Below, in pieces: positions 1-12,900 of a stretch of 64,000 bases of DNA. The stretch lies in assembly GCF_021018805.1 (NCBI RefSeq), contig NC_086254.1:3335001-3399000 (forward strand). Reading direction: 5' to 3'. The translations under genes were made by a program, and so were the position numbers. This stretch comes from Prinia subflava. Its lineage: Eukaryota > Chordata > Aves > Passeriformes > Cisticolidae. The notes beneath the pieces are model-generated. The model was given only the letters and a program-made list of their open reading frames with translations. It made no database searches and had not been told where the DNA came from. The stretch's first letter is position 1. Each line of letters opens with the position of its first letter.

Positions 1-99
1 CCCGTGCAAGACCCAGAACTGGACCTGCACACTGGTTGGAGCAGCAGGACCTGACATGGAAGGTGGGCAGCTGGGTATGCAGTGGTAACCCCGGCCCAG

Positions 100-1740
100 G
101 TAAAAAGAAATCCAGACTTTACTTAACAGCACAAAAAGCAGAATTACTTACTTTACATCGAGTGCTAAAAATCACTAAAAGGAAAAAGGATAAACGTGTG
201 GACTGATTTAAATTACAGTTTTGGAAAAATACATACCCATGGAGCCATATGGGAGGAAAAGGGATGGTTATTGGCACAGAGGTCTCCTGTTAAATACCGA
301 GAAGAAATTAGTCACCTACAACAGAGTGTACAAAGGCCAAAAGAAGTGGCTGTGATGCTCTGTAAAGCCCATCAGTTTGGAAACTTTTCAGTTAATACAG
401 AGAATCAATTAGCTGACAAAACAGCTAAAGAGGTTGCTGGAAAAGGTATCCTTGCACGAAAATCTAGCAGAGTTGAATGTCCTGGAATAAAAACTGAATT
501 ATAAGAATCAGGACAGGCAGTTATCCCCACCGTTAGAAGCTACAGCAGATGACTGGTGACCTCATGTGGGCAGATAATTGTACCTCCAAATATAATATAA
601 GATTATGAAAATGGAACTGAAACATCAGGAAACACATTAGGAAATAGAGAATATGGCAATCAGTTTACAAAGGAATTTAGCAGGCACAAAAATGATAGAA
701 ATTAATAAACCATTTCTTGAAAAATATGCGGTTTGTTTGTAAAATAATCACAAGAAAGGGGGAAGGCCACCTCCAGAGCTAGTAAAATGGGAATTCACCA
801 GGTAATTGTTGGAAAATTGATTTTGCAGAACTGCCCAGGCAGAACTGGGACTGCTACATTTTAGTATTGGTAGATACTTTTTCTGGGTGGCCAGAAGCTT
901 TCCCATGTTGCACCTATGAGGCAAAGGAACTCTCAAAAATTTTGCTGAAATTAATTTTTATTAGCACTGGAACTAACTCCTTCTAGTTTTAAAAGGACAT
1001 CATAATCAAGAGATCATTGAGACTAACATATACATCCTTTCAATCATGAGATCCAGTGTGCATCAGAGCCTGAATTTTGGACTATTCCAGGAGAAGTGGA
1101 AGGGACTGTATCAGGTTGTTCTGGTAAACTACACTACACTCAAGGAAAAGGAATCAAGCACTGAATTTGTCACACACAGGTAAAACCAGAGATCACATGT
1201 CATTGTAAACTGGTGGAAAATCCTTTACAAATAAAAATATGAAGGAAACAAGACTAACACTGAGTATTTTTAAAATTTATTTCTTGTGGGGGGAATTTTT
1301 TTTAGGGTTCTGTGACAACTTGCATACCAATATCAACCTCACCAGAAAATTGAGTTCCAGGGGGAGTCTTAGTCAGCCATTGGACAAAAATATGGGAAGA
1401 CGTGTGGGAAGGAAAATAGTATGCCAATTGGACAGGGATAGAAGGGGAATATTCTTTATGATGGACACATAAGAACTATACTGTTGAGAATTATAATATT
1501 GCAAAAACAGATCTGGAAATAACCTCCGGAAATATTTATTGGCTGACAGATTGCGCTGATACCCCTTGGGGTATGGCAGGTATTGAGGATGTCAAATAGC
1601 AGAAGTAAGGAATAGCCCTCAAACAGGACAATGGGGATATATCCAGCAATAAATAGAAACTTTCCTGTATCCAGTATGTGTGGGGTTTGGGAGGAGCTAT
1701 GACCCCTGCATACTGCCAAATAAAGAATGCCTGCTTCTTA
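100..1740 (+). pseudogene. Degenerate endogenous retrovirus (pol RNase H, integrase, env-like tail, LTR-like end)
   Basis: This is an old, broken proviral copy, most like gammaretrovirus-type elements. About 121-504 reads as an open stretch resembling the end of pol RNase H, with a WTD motif near 199 and an ADKTAKE motif near 412; it stops at 504. A second piece at about 800-930, in a different register, resembles the integrase catalytic core (a WKIDF start, then a VDTFSGWPEAF-type segment). About 1085-1190 resembles the integrase C-terminal region. A short env-like open stretch follows at 1239-1472, and most of env appears to be missing. An AATAAA at 1719 followed by a G/T-rich stretch looks like the R region of a 3' LTR. 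Stops and register changes between the pieces mean it cannot make pol or env. The family assignment is by recognition of motifs; the exact element is not identified. Confidence 0.72.
1719..1724 (+). promoter_or_regulatory. AATAAA polyadenylation signal of the proviral LTR-like end
   Basis: A canonical AATAAA is followed by a G/T-rich stretch and a run of T. This fits the R/U5 part of an old retroviral LTR and marks the likely 3' limit of the element. Confidence 0.45.
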
Positions 1741-1759
1741 TTGGTGTTGAGTTGTTGTG

Positions 1760-1778
1760 TTTTTTTTTTTTTTTTTTT
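1760..1778. repeat. Poly-T tract (19 T)
   Basis: An uninterrupted run of 19 T directly follows the LTR-like end. It could be an internal homopolymer or the tail of an inserted minus-strand retrocopy. No target-site duplication could be assigned. Confidence 0.8.
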
Positions 1779-2670
1779 ATTTTACCTAATTTTTGGTAAC
1801 AATATGACCAGCTGTTACTGACTACCTCCATCTCTCCAGGGGTTCTTCCTCATCCTGCAAAACGCCACCAAATTGCCCATCTCAGCTGGAGCATGCGGTG
1901 TCATTTTCCCCACAGGAACACTTATTCCAAGGGATTGGCTGTGCATAGGCATTGCTGGACAGCCCCCTCCACCTCTGGATCTCACCCAGGAGGAGACTCA
2001 GGCTCACTTTCCTGACAGCCCCCATGTCAGGCTCCCCGGGGTGTGCCTCTGCCCTGCCCTGGGCTCCCGTGGGAAGGACAGGTTCCCTTTTCTGCCAGGG
2101 TGAGCACTTCTGCTACCTGCTGGGCCCAGGATCTGCTGCTGGGCTGTGATTCCCTGATGCCACATGCCTTGTCCACCACGGTGGCCTGCTAACCTCCACG
2201 TGCTGCCACAAGTGGGAACGCAGCAAGAACAAGGGAACCTCTCTGCCTCAAATGCTCTCCCAGAGGAATCCTGAGCTCTCCATGTTTATACAGCCCAGGT
2301 CCAAGGCAGTTCCTGGCACAGCTGCAGCGAGCCCAGCACAGGCTGTGCTGAGGCAGCAGCAGAGAACAGCAGCTGGGCACTTTTGGGGTCGGTACCAGCT
2401 GGGACAGACCATTACACTGAGGCCATTGGCTTTGGAAGGTCTGACACCGTCCTACAATCCCCAAACAGGGGATGCTCACTGCAGCCACTGTGTGCTGGAT
2501 CTGGGCCAGGGCTCAGCTCAATCCCAATTTGAATATAAACACCTTCCTTGAGATGTTGTGTTTGTGTCAGGCAAAGTTAAAACTTAGGCAAAGAGAGGAA
2601 AAATTAGAAGGGCTTGTGCTGTAGGCGTGGAGGGTGCAGTGACGGAAAAAAGAGGAACATGGCTGCTTAC
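1779..2670. other. Non-coding interval between the provirus and the Schlafen exon
   Basis: Open frames on both strands here (for example 2189-2488 and 2252-2551) show no recognisable motif and overlap each other. If the neighbouring Schlafen exon belongs to a gene, this stretch would be its intron. Nothing further is seen. Confidence 0.5.
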
Positions 2671-2993
2671 CCCACAAAATCCCTCAAAGTTGATTTTCAC
2701 AAATGGAAAGTATTTCTTCCGTTGCAGAACAGCAAAAAGTGTTTTTTATTATTTCAATAATCTTGAACGCCACCATTGTTTTCCCAGTTCCAGGAAGACC
2801 AAGGGCAAATTGCTTCCTGACTTTGTGCAGGTTGCTGGCGTTTAGCCCATGTTGTTCGAGAGTGAGAAGGTTGAAAATCTCACAGCTAGGACTGTCACTC
2901 AAGTAGGACTTAAACCACAGCACAACCATTACAAGTGCTTGCAGGAGAGTGGGGATGTCCCTGGAGGCGAGGATATAATTCTTTGGGTACAAG
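2671..2993 (-). pseudogene. Schlafen-family helicase exon with one-base frameshift
   Basis: The minus strand from about 2993 down to 2671 encodes a segment typical of long (group III) Schlafen proteins: an LYPKNY start, a conserved QALV...FKSYLSD...FNLLT stretch, then the Walker A motif GLPGTGKT at 2777-2800 and a following helix ending in ICENQ. In relatives the reading normally continues CENQPLRDF. Here one C is missing after the CAA codon near 2691, so the frame hits a stop at once, while the next register reads LRDFV straight into a GGTAAGC splice donor at 2670. A CCACCAG acceptor candidate lies at 2994-3000. Known family members are interferon-inducible and bind or cleave tRNA. No other exon is visible; later exons could lie left of the window. 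It may be a broken gene, a local relic, or a functional exon with a sequencing error. Confidence 0.68.
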
Positions 2994-3025
2994 CTGGTGG
3001 AATCAGATTGGGCTTCTTGCCAGCC

Positions 3026-3418
3026 GTGTGTGAGACCCTCCCTCACACCCAGGGATGTGTGGGGTCCCCTCTCACATGGAGCAGTGTGTGGGCCCTCCCT
3101 CACACGGAGCGGTGTGTGGGCCCTCCCTCACACGGAGCGGTGTGTGGAACCCTCCCTCACGGAGCGGCGTGTGGGACCCTCCCTCACGGAGCGGCGTGTG
3201 GGACCCTCCCTCACACGGAGCGGTGTGTGGGACCCTCCCTCACACGGAGCGGTGTGTGGAACCCTCCCTCACGGAGCGGCGTGTGGGACCCTCCCTCACA
3301 CGGAGCGGTGTGTGGGACCGTCCCTCACACGGAGCGGTGTGTGGGACCTCTCTCACACCCAGGATTATGTGGGACCCTCCCTCACACGGAGCGGTGTGTG
3401 GGCCCTCCCTCACGGGGT
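3026..3418. repeat. Minisatellite of ~28-bp units upstream of MKS1
   Basis: About 14 units of roughly 26-29 bp, each holding CCCTCCCTCAC and ending GGAGCGG(T/C)GTGTGG. Within most units CCCTCACAC and the next GTGTGTGGG are near-perfect inverted repeats around GGAGCG, so each junction can fold as a hairpin. Long open frames of up to 410 codons across it on both strands are by-products of the repeat. Confidence 0.93.
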
Positions 3419-3419
3419 C

Positions 3420-3920
3420 TGTGGGGGCGCCTCTCCCGCGGAGCTTGGCGGGCTCCGTGCGCGGAGCGGGCCCGGCCGCGGGAGGCTCCGGCGGCGCGGG
3501 GGCGCTGCCCGGCCGTGCCCGCCGCTTTCCCCGGAGCGCGGCCATGGCGGGCGCGGCGCGGAGCGGGGGCAGCGCCGTGTGCCGCTCCCGGGACCCCGCC
3601 GTGTACCGCTCCCGGGACCCCATCCGCAACCTGCGCCTACGGTGAGCGCCGGCCCGGCCCCGGCCCGGCTCCGCCGGCCCGCACAGCCCTGACGCTCCGC
3701 TCCTTCCCCGCAGGGTCCGCATCAAGCGGGTTTCGCCGGCCGGGCCTCTCCTGCCGCGGGCGCCGCCGCTCGCCGAGCCCCCGGGCCGGGCCGACGGTGC
3801 GGAAGCGCTGCCGCTGCGGGTTACCGCGGGCAACCAAAGAGCCCCGGAGGACGAGGAGGAGGTGGCCGAGGTGGGGTGGCAGGAGAAGCTCTTCAGCCAG
3901 GTGGGTGCACGGGGGCGGGA
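3420..3920 (+). promoter_or_regulatory. CpG-rich MKS1 promoter and first exons
   Basis: A sharply GC- and CpG-rich block begins where the minisatellite ends and covers the start codon, intron 1 and exon 2 of MKS1. No TATA box is seen, as is usual for housekeeping and ciliary genes with CpG-island promoters. The exact transcription start cannot be read from sequence. Confidence 0.7.
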
Positions 3921-6900
3921 TGGGGGAGATCGGAGGGGATCACTGGCGTCATCCAGTCCGACTCCCCTGCCCAGGCAGGGACCCCAGAGCACGCTGCTCA
4001 GGCTTGTGTCCAGCGGGCTTTGAAGTACCTCTAGTGAGGGAGACTCCCCGCTCTCTGGCCAGGCTGTTCAGTGCTTGGTAACCGCTCAGGGAAGAAGTTC
4101 TTCCTCGTTCTTCCACTCTTCAGGTGGGACTTTCTGGGCATCAGTTCCTGCCCGTTCCACTTGTCCCGTTGCTGGTCCCCATGGAGCAGAGCCTGGTCCG
4201 TGCTCTGATCCCTCCTTGCAGACACTGACAGACAGGGGTGAGGTACCCTCTCAATGTTTCTGTAGGCTGAACAGTCCCAGCTCCCTCAGCTTTTCATTGT
4301 AAGAAAAGTGCTCCTTGATGAACTTTGTCACCCTCTGCTGAACCTGCTCCGGGAGCTCCATGTGTCTCCTGTCCTGTCCAAAACTCGACAAGCTTGGGGG
4401 AGCTTCCTGGCACCCCCCTTTTCTGCACCTCACTGTGGGGTTCCTTGTTTCAGGGTGAGCTTGGTGTGCCCAAGCTTTCCAGGTGGGCATCAGTGGTGCA
4501 GCTGGCTGCCACATGCCTCAGCAGTGTTGGAGATCCTCTGGAGCTTGGGTCATTTGCTGGGGTTCCCAAAGGGTCGTGTCTCTGGGGTGGCTTTGGAAAA
4601 AAGCTGAAAAATATTTGTGGCTTTGCCTGTGCTTTACCTGTGGTGCTGTCAGTTTGAGGTGGATCTATACCTGAATGAGTCAGCCTGCCAGACTCCCCTG
4701 GACTGGCAGTACCGTGAGGAGATCCAGAAACTGGAGAAGGCTGGAGGTCGGAAGAACTGTCGCATCTTCACCTACACTGACCACGACCGATTCACCAACC
4801 TGGAGGAGGTACCAGCTCTTAGTTACTCAGTGTCTGTCAAAACTTCCAGTCCTGCTGAGGGAACAGTTCTTGGTTCTCAGCCAGGCACATACCCTGAGTA
4901 CAGGAGAACACACTGCTGCAAAGCAGTTTCCCCTGGTGCCCCAGACCTGGGGTGGGATGTCCCTGCTTCAGAGCAATGGTCAGGACAGCCAGAGGGACTT
5001 GGCTCTGTAGGAGCACTGCTCTGTAGGGAGCTTGCTGGGTGGAGTGAGCTGTATTTTGCCTCCAGAGCAGTGAAGGAATTCTGCAGTAGTTTAGCAATTT
5101 GTCCTTGCATGTGGTTGTGTGCATACCTGTTCCCTCCTCCAAGAGAGGAGCTGTGTTTGGGAAAGATGCCCAGTTGAACTAGTTCCTGTCTGTTCTTCCA
5201 GCTCTGCCAGAAGGTGACTGACTTGGATCATGAAGTGCCATCCTATCTGGTCGAGAGGATGGCCAATGTGAGGAGGAGAAGACAGGACCGTAGGCCTGTG
5301 TGAGTTCAAACTTGGGCTTGGAGCTTGTTCATGCAGGTTTCGTGGTGCTGGTGCTGCTGTGGATCAGCCTGGTCCGTGGGAGCTGGTGGCTTCTGCTGTG
5401 TCACACATGTAATCCAGCAGTGTGACTCCTCATCGTGGTGGGTTTGGTGCTGCTGAGGTGAGCTGTGACTGGTGCTGTTCTGTTGTTGACAGAGAAGCAA
5501 GTACCCTGAAGTCAAAAATCATCACCTGGGAGCCTTCAGAAGAATTTATAAAGAACAATCATGTAATTAACACACCTGTCCAGACCATGTACATCATGGG
5601 GGACTTGGGACCTTATGGGAAGTAAGTAAAATCCTGAAGTGATTGTAATTTACCAAGTGAAAATCCATCTTCCCTCCTTTCTCAAAACTGCTGTTTCTTT
5701 CATTACTTAAGAGAGGAGAATTCCAAGAGCTCAGTAACATGGGCTACAATTTCTTTCTGCCTCTTTCTTCAGCTGGGAGGTAGCTGACTATATACCTCCA
5801 AAAGTCTTTAAACCAGTGTCATAAAGTGTGTATGTGTTCCCTTCTGTACCCCCAAGTTCCTCTACTGGCTCTGCTGTTCCTGAGCACGAGACTGTCTGTG
5901 TTCTCAGTTTAGACTGTGTTTTCCTGGTGTCCTCCTTCAGGCTTGGTCGCAGGGAGTATGAGAATGTGCTTTGCACAATCAAGGTGGATGGCAATGGGGT
6001 GATCACAGTGAAGCCTGACTTCACTGGCACCAAAGGAGCCTACCGGTGAGTGGGGCAGGGCTGGGACCTCTCCTGGGACTGAAATAGCTGTTTCCTGGTC
6101 ACCCCTCAGGCAGGGGATCAGCACTTAAACTGAGAAATATTTCATTTATTTCAGAGATTTCTAAGAAAGTATTATTGTGCTTACTGTGCTTAAGCTTAGT
6201 GTCACTGTGTGTGTGCTGTGTGGGGGGCTTTGGTGCAACTCTCTAGGGATGCAGGTTATCGTGGAATCATGGAATGGTTTGGGTTGGAGGGACCTTAAAG
6301 CCCATCTCATTCCACCCTCTGCCATGGGCAGGGACACCTTCCACTGTTCCAGGTTGCTCCAAGCCCTGTCCAACCTGGCCTTGGCACTTCCAGTGATGGG
6401 GCAGCCACAGCTGCTCTGGCAACCTGTGCCAGGGACTCACTACCCTCAGAAGGAAGAATTTCTTCCTAATATCCATCTGACCCTGCCCTTTGTCAGTTTG
6501 CAGACGTTCTCCCTTGTTCTATCACTACATCCCTTGTAAAATTACGTTATGTATATGGTGGATGCAAGCAAGTCTTCCATTTTGAGGATGGTGGCATTTG
6601 GGAGTGAGGATATGGCTGTGAAGTGTTCCCAGCCTTGTCTCACTGCACAGGCTGGGCAGAGGGGACACTGCTGTGTCAGGAAGAACCCATTGATACCTGT
6701 GCCTGTTCTCTGCATGATGGGGGAGTTTTCCCATGTGTTTTGGAACTCTGCAGGATCGAGCTGGATGGAGAGAAGCGAGAGGTGTGGGAATACACTATTG
6801 AGAATGCATCTGCACAGGTGCAGCCAGAGGAGGAGGAGCGTGAGCAGCGTGTGTTCAGAGATGTGAGTACTGGCCACGGAGCACATTCACTAGTTCTGAG

Positions 6901-9900
6901 TAACAGAGGCAGCTCAGATCAGCATGGAGATGTAACTGCTGGTGCTCTGCACACCTGAAGTGACAAAATGTCACTGCCCTGAGCCTCATGATGCTCAGGG
7001 ATCTGAGAACTACAGCAAATACTCCCTGCTTCATCCCTTATTTCTTAAAGAGTCCTTGCCTGTAGTTGTCCTGCCTCTGGCTGCAGTGCTTTAGGGAGTG
7101 AGAACTGATGCAAGAAACCACCCAACTCTGTGCATTCCAAATGTCCCCTGCCAGTGTTTTTCCTTCCCTTTTAAGCAGTGGGCAGACCCTTTCCTTAATC
7201 TTCCTTTTGCTGCCTGTGTATTATTAAATGATGTCTTGTTACCTGTAGTGTTCCAGGATATTGGGATCCCACTTCACATCTCAATTTTTCTGAATTGCCT
7301 TTTTGTCTCTTGACGGTTTATGAAAGTACTTTTTGGTTTAGATTTTTACTTGTGCATTTCCTTACTGGTTTTGTAGTCACCAAGGAAATCATGATTTCAC
7401 TATGCTGATCTCTGCCTGGCCATTTCCTTGGAATAGTTTGTACCTGTGTTTTTTAGACATCATTTAAGGTCTGATTCTTCAGAGTTTCTTTTCCCTTAAA
7501 ACTGGCCTTGGAGAACCACAGCTGAAGTTCTGTGCAGTGTTAGCTGTTATGCATCTTTATTCTGTTAGACCCTTGCATATTTGCTGTAACAACCCCACGT
7601 GTGTTAAGCCCAGTAATGATTTGAGTTTAAATTATGTACAGTTTAAGTTTGGCAGTACATAACAGCAGATACAGCCAAAATGCCACTTTTGTTGTTGTTG
7701 TTGTTGTGTGTGTGTTCCCAGCTGTACGGGCGGCACAAGGATTACCTCAGTGGGCTCGTGGGCACAGACTTTGAAATGGTGAGTGCCAGAGGCACTGCAG
7801 GGCCTGCAGCTCTGTTGTCTCTGGGGTCTGGTGGCCTGGCTCACACAGAAGCCACCTGCAGCACCGTCTCCAAGACTGGTTTTGCTCTGGAGGGGTGTTG
7901 GCAGCTTTTAACTTGTGGCTTCGAGCAGAAGGTTGGGATAGAAGGGACAAGTGGCAGTGGATTTGGGGTCTGCAGGGTTCTGTCCTGCCTGTTCAGGGCC
8001 TGCTGAACACTGCAGTCTCTGTGAGGCTGCGTGCAGTGCCTCAAGGCCTGTGGTTGTAGTACTCTGAGAAGGAAGGAGGGTTTATGTCTTCAGGGGCAGT
8101 GATTGCTGTTAACTTCTTCAGTGCCAAACACCTCTATGTGCCAATTTGTGCAAATAAACAGCCCCTCTCACACTCAGACTCATGCAGTTTCCATTCTCTC
8201 TGAATTATCTGCACTGCAATCTTTTTTTCTCAAATACTGTTTGCCAATACAAGGAATACAAATCAGTGAAATACAATACAAAACAGTGAAAGTTGTGCTT
8301 TCCAGTACTTTGATAGAGTGTCTCAGTGCTTCCTCCTACTCCCTTATCTTAGGCAAATGCAGGAGGATGACAGAAGCAGGCCTGTGATTTCTGCAAGTGA
8401 CTTCTCACTGTGTGTTAGATTGATCTTGACATCTCTAAGAGACATATTTACCGAACAGTAAATTCCTGCAGGCTGGGCTTTCAGGCTTTGGTCTCTTTAT
8501 AGCCTCTTTCCAGAGGGACTGTTCACTTCCGGAAGTGATGGGACAAATCATGCCTCCTCCCTGGCCAGAACAGTAAATCATTCATATTCAAAGACCTATG
8601 AAGTACCTGTGTGAGATGCTGTTGGGAAGGGATTGTTGACATTGCACCAGAGGTTGTTGAGCTCTTTATCTTGTTTATCTGCTAATTTTTCCAGCCGCTT
8701 CCTGGTACTCTGAGACTTTTCGTGAATGGAGAAATAGGTGAGTCCTTATTCTAAACACTAATAGGGGCAATGTGGGTGTGCTGGGATGGCTGAGGGTGTG
8801 ATCCAAGGATTCTTGAACCCCTAGATTCAAGAGGCCCTGGAATGTTTTACTTCCTCCTTCTCCTCTCTATTTCCTGCAGACTAATCTCTGGAGAGGGATT
8901 TACAGGTTGGAGGTTACAAATTCTGTAGCTGTTCTAAGAAGGCTTAGATCTGAAAAAATGAGAGCAGATTGCTATAATCTCTATTAACTTCCCAAAGAAA
9001 CCAATTAAATGTGTGAACTCCCTCATCTGGTTAGTGATACAGGGACAGGGAAGTCTGGAAAAGGAATCTTGTCTGTGGGTCATCTCCTGTTACTTTGAAG
9101 ACATTTCCCAGCTTCCAGCAGTAATTGATTTTCCTTGAGGTTATTGATAGAGGCTCTCCCAAAAATCTGCAGTGAATGATGGAAGAATTTGTGTGGAATC
9201 AAACAGCTGAACTTCATTCTCTCTTCTCAGTTTCAGCTCAAGGCTATGAATATGACAACCTTTATGTGCATTTCTTCCTGGAGCTGCCTAACCGTGAGTG
9301 TTCACATTCCCACCCACATCGCAGCAGTTAAAGAGATGAAACAGGCTTTGGCTGCTCCATCAGACCAGCTCTGCTGGCAGTCAGCAAAAATTAATGGTGG
9401 GGCTGGGGTCTGGTCAGAGGCCTCCAGGGCTAAAATGGCAGAGCTCAGCTCAGGCTGGGGTGTGGAGGTGGTGGTGACCAGTCTGTCCAAACTTCATTCC
9501 TTATCTTGCAGAGAACAGCCTTCCTGTGCTCCCCACCACAGTGACCTGCTCTGATTTCAGTGCTTGCCATCATGTTTTGTGCAGATATTAAAACAATATG
9601 CACTTACATGCATATCCTGCTGCATGTTTAGTTCTCCTAAAGCTATGGCTCTGGCTCCTCTCTCTGGATGTATCTGTCAAGATACCACTTCCTGCTACTC
9701 AGTACTTTTAGATAAGGCTCTACTTTTCTCTTGACATGAGTTGGTGCTTTTGAGGGTGTCCTAAAGAGCAGTGCCTGGAATAGGACAGGGAAAAGTTATG
9801 TGAGGAACAGCTGAGAGAGCTGGGGGGGCTCAGCCTGGAGAAAAGGAGGTGCAGGGGGGACCTTCTCACTCTCTACAACTCCCTGACAGGAGGGGGCAGC

Positions 9901-12900
9901 CAGGTGAGGGTCAGGCTCTGCTCCCAGACAAGGGACAGGACAAGAGGAAACAGCCTCAAGTTGCACCAGGGGGGGTTCAGGTTGGACATGAGGGGAATTT
10001 CTCTATGGAAAGGGTGGTCAGGCATTGGAAGGAGCTGCCCAGGGCAGTGGTGGAGCTGCCATCCCTGGAGGTGTCCAAGGAATGACTGGATGTGGCACTC
10101 AGTGCTCTGGCCTGGGTGACAAGGTGGGGATCGGTGACAGGTTGGATTCAACAATATTGGAGGGCTTTTCCAACCTAATGATTCTGTGAATGTCAGGGTG
10201 GGTGATGTTATTTTTTACCCCAGTCATCACTGACATTCTCCTTTGAGCTGCTGTGGTTTGTGAGTTTGGCCTCACCCCAAGCCTTCATCTTCTCGTGTCC
10301 CCCCAGAGTGGTCAAGCCCCCCGTTCCAGCAGCTCTCAGGAGTGACTCAGACCTGTGCCACCAAGACAGTGGGCTGGGTAAGGACACTTTCAGACCTGCA
10401 GAGTGATTTGAGCAGGCAGGCTCTGCAGTGGAACATGTGTGACAAAGTACACATATATTCAGCAAAGGTCCTGAGCTGAGGGCTCCTTTCAAGACCAGAG
10501 CATATTTGGGATTCTCCTTATTCAAATTATACTTGTCATTTTTTCAAGAGGCCACTGTCTCCAAATAAAACCAAACCAAATAAAACTACTCCCAAGCATT
10601 TTCTGGAACCTCACTTTTTTATTCATTCTTGCTGACTGATTGCCTTTGGAGCTTTGATTTTTGTGTTCCCCAATGCTCTGAGTTAACCAAGCATGGTTCC
10701 AGCTTGCCTGGGGCAGGAATGTACAGAGACTCTACACTGACTTTGAATTTTATTCGTTTTTTTAATATATTTTATGTATTTTCATATTACAAAAATAATT
10801 ATCATACAACATTTCAGTAATACCATTCTTTGAGGTACAGTTCTTGGCTTGGCTCCTGTAAAGTTTGAGGCTGCCCAGTAGTTATGCAATTGACTGAATT
10901 TTCATTTGAGGTGTGTCTCTCCCTTTTTCCATAATTTTCAACATCCTATTCCATTGACATGGCACTAGGGAGTGTATGCAGGTCCATCCTGCAGTCATGT
11001 GTTTGTTAGTGGGATGTAATTGATCTTTTTGGGCAGCATCACCTGCTTTCTACCATTAGTTCCTTTCTCCCAGCTCTCTATGCCCTCTGCAGTGCTGGTG
11101 ATGAATTCTCTTGTCCAGGAATCTGATCTCTGCCCTGTCCTTTTTCCAGGGTAATGTGGCATACTTCTGCTACCCCTTCACTGTGGAGATGTTCTACACC
11201 CAAGAAGATGAAGGTGTGTTACCTTGTTACTCTGAAATCCTTTGGTCCCCCTGTAGCCATCATGCTGTCTGTCCTGTTGGAGGGGAAAGAACAGAGGGAA
11301 ATGTTTCTGGTTCAACAAAAGTTCACCCTGTCACCACACAGCCCCTGGACACATCCTGTGTTTGCCTTCCCAGGAATCCATTAGCATTTTTATGGATTCA
11401 TTAATGTTGCCTTGTTTCCAGGCTGCAGGCATCTTTATCTGGTTGGAAAACTACTTGGATCTTGGCTTGTCTCTTAAAACCTGGCGTGCAGGGCTGTGTT
11501 GCTGTGCCTGTTGTGCTGCACAGAGCCCTGGGATGCTGCAGCTGGAGAACCAGGCAGCTTTTTTATACACAACTAAAACTCCGTGCTGAGCCTTACATTT
11601 GTAGACGTGCTCAGTGACCTGTATAATCCCTAGATAGTTCATGTCACTTTGAAACTTCAGCTCTATTTTAAGCTGGGCTTCTCTGCTGCCTGTTCCTGCT
11701 GCTTCCTCACCAATCCCATTGCTCTGTGGATGTGATTGCTAGGGACAGGGCTGTGGCATGCCTTGCCACTTGAATCCAATGTACACTTTGGATCTGGGTA
11801 TTCAACCAACACTAATGAATTTTCAGACTAGAAGGAACACAATGAGTTTGTTTCACTGTGGAAAAAAGAAATGCTTGGAGAAATGTAGGACAGTCCAAGG
11901 TAATATTCCCCCAATAGCAGTGGGAAAAGTCAGAGATAAGCAGGTTCTGCTATTTGGCTTCAGATCATTCACTAAAGATTGTCTTGTCTGCTTGAAGATA
12001 ACTGACAGCCCAGTCTGGACTTGCTCTTAAATAATTTTTCCTAATTTTTATAATCACTAATTTTGCTTTCAGCCTCAAATCTGAGGGTTCAACTTTTACA
12101 GGGGAGACTAATCAACCATAAACCTTTCTTAATCATTGTAGAAGAAATACAGAAAGGATGGTGGTGGAAAGGTGCTGGAGCATGTCCAGAGAGGGAGCAG
12201 AACTGGGGAAGGATCTGGAGCACGAGGAATAGCTGAGGGAGCTGAACAGACTCAGCCTGGAGAAGAGGAGGCTCAGGGAGGACCTTCTCACTCTCTACAA
12301 TGCCCTGACAGGAGGGTAGAGCCAGCTGAGGGTTGGGCTCTACTCCCAGAGCACAAAGGGCAGGAAAGGAGAAACCTCAGATTGCTCCAGAGGAGGTTCA
12401 GGGTGGACACTGGGAGGAATTTCTTCACAGAATGGGTGTCAGGCACTAAAAGGGGCTGCCCAGGGAGGTGATGGAGTCCTCGTCTCTGGAGGTGTCCAAG
12501 GAACAACTGGAGGTGCACTCAGTGCTCTGGGTGACAGAGTGGGGATCAGTCACAGGTTGGACTTGAGGATCTTGGAGGTCTTTTCCAAGCTAAATGATTC
12601 TCTAATTCTTTGGCTTCCTACTAGTGGAGTTGGGCATTTAGCATTGTTTTTCTCAGTGATACTCTCTTTCCCAAAGCTGTGACCTGCTCCCCATCTTGCA
12701 GACAGTCTCCCTGAGTGGCCTGTTCTCTACTTTGAGGTCCTGTCCCTGGATTTCTGGCAGAGGTATCGTGTGGAAGGATATGGGTCCTTGGTGCTGCCAG
12801 CATATCCAGGTAAAGCATCCTTGGGACAGTGTGTTGTCTGGGAAAATGAGTTGGGTGGCCTTCTTGGGGAGTGATTCAGCCAGTCCCAGGGGTTTGGTGT

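Noticed and set aside
2849..4081. A 410-codon + strand open frame and overlapping 231-, 196- and 250-codon frames
   Set aside because: They cross the ~28-bp minisatellite and then MKS1 exons and introns in the wrong register. Frames are open on both strands, a product of repeat and GC content.
5761..5790. An extra mini-exon in MKS1 intron 5 (TTCTTCAG followed by CTGGGAGGTAGC)
   Set aside because: Joining exon 5 directly to 5941 keeps the conserved GKLGRREYE reading; inserting this piece would break the frame.
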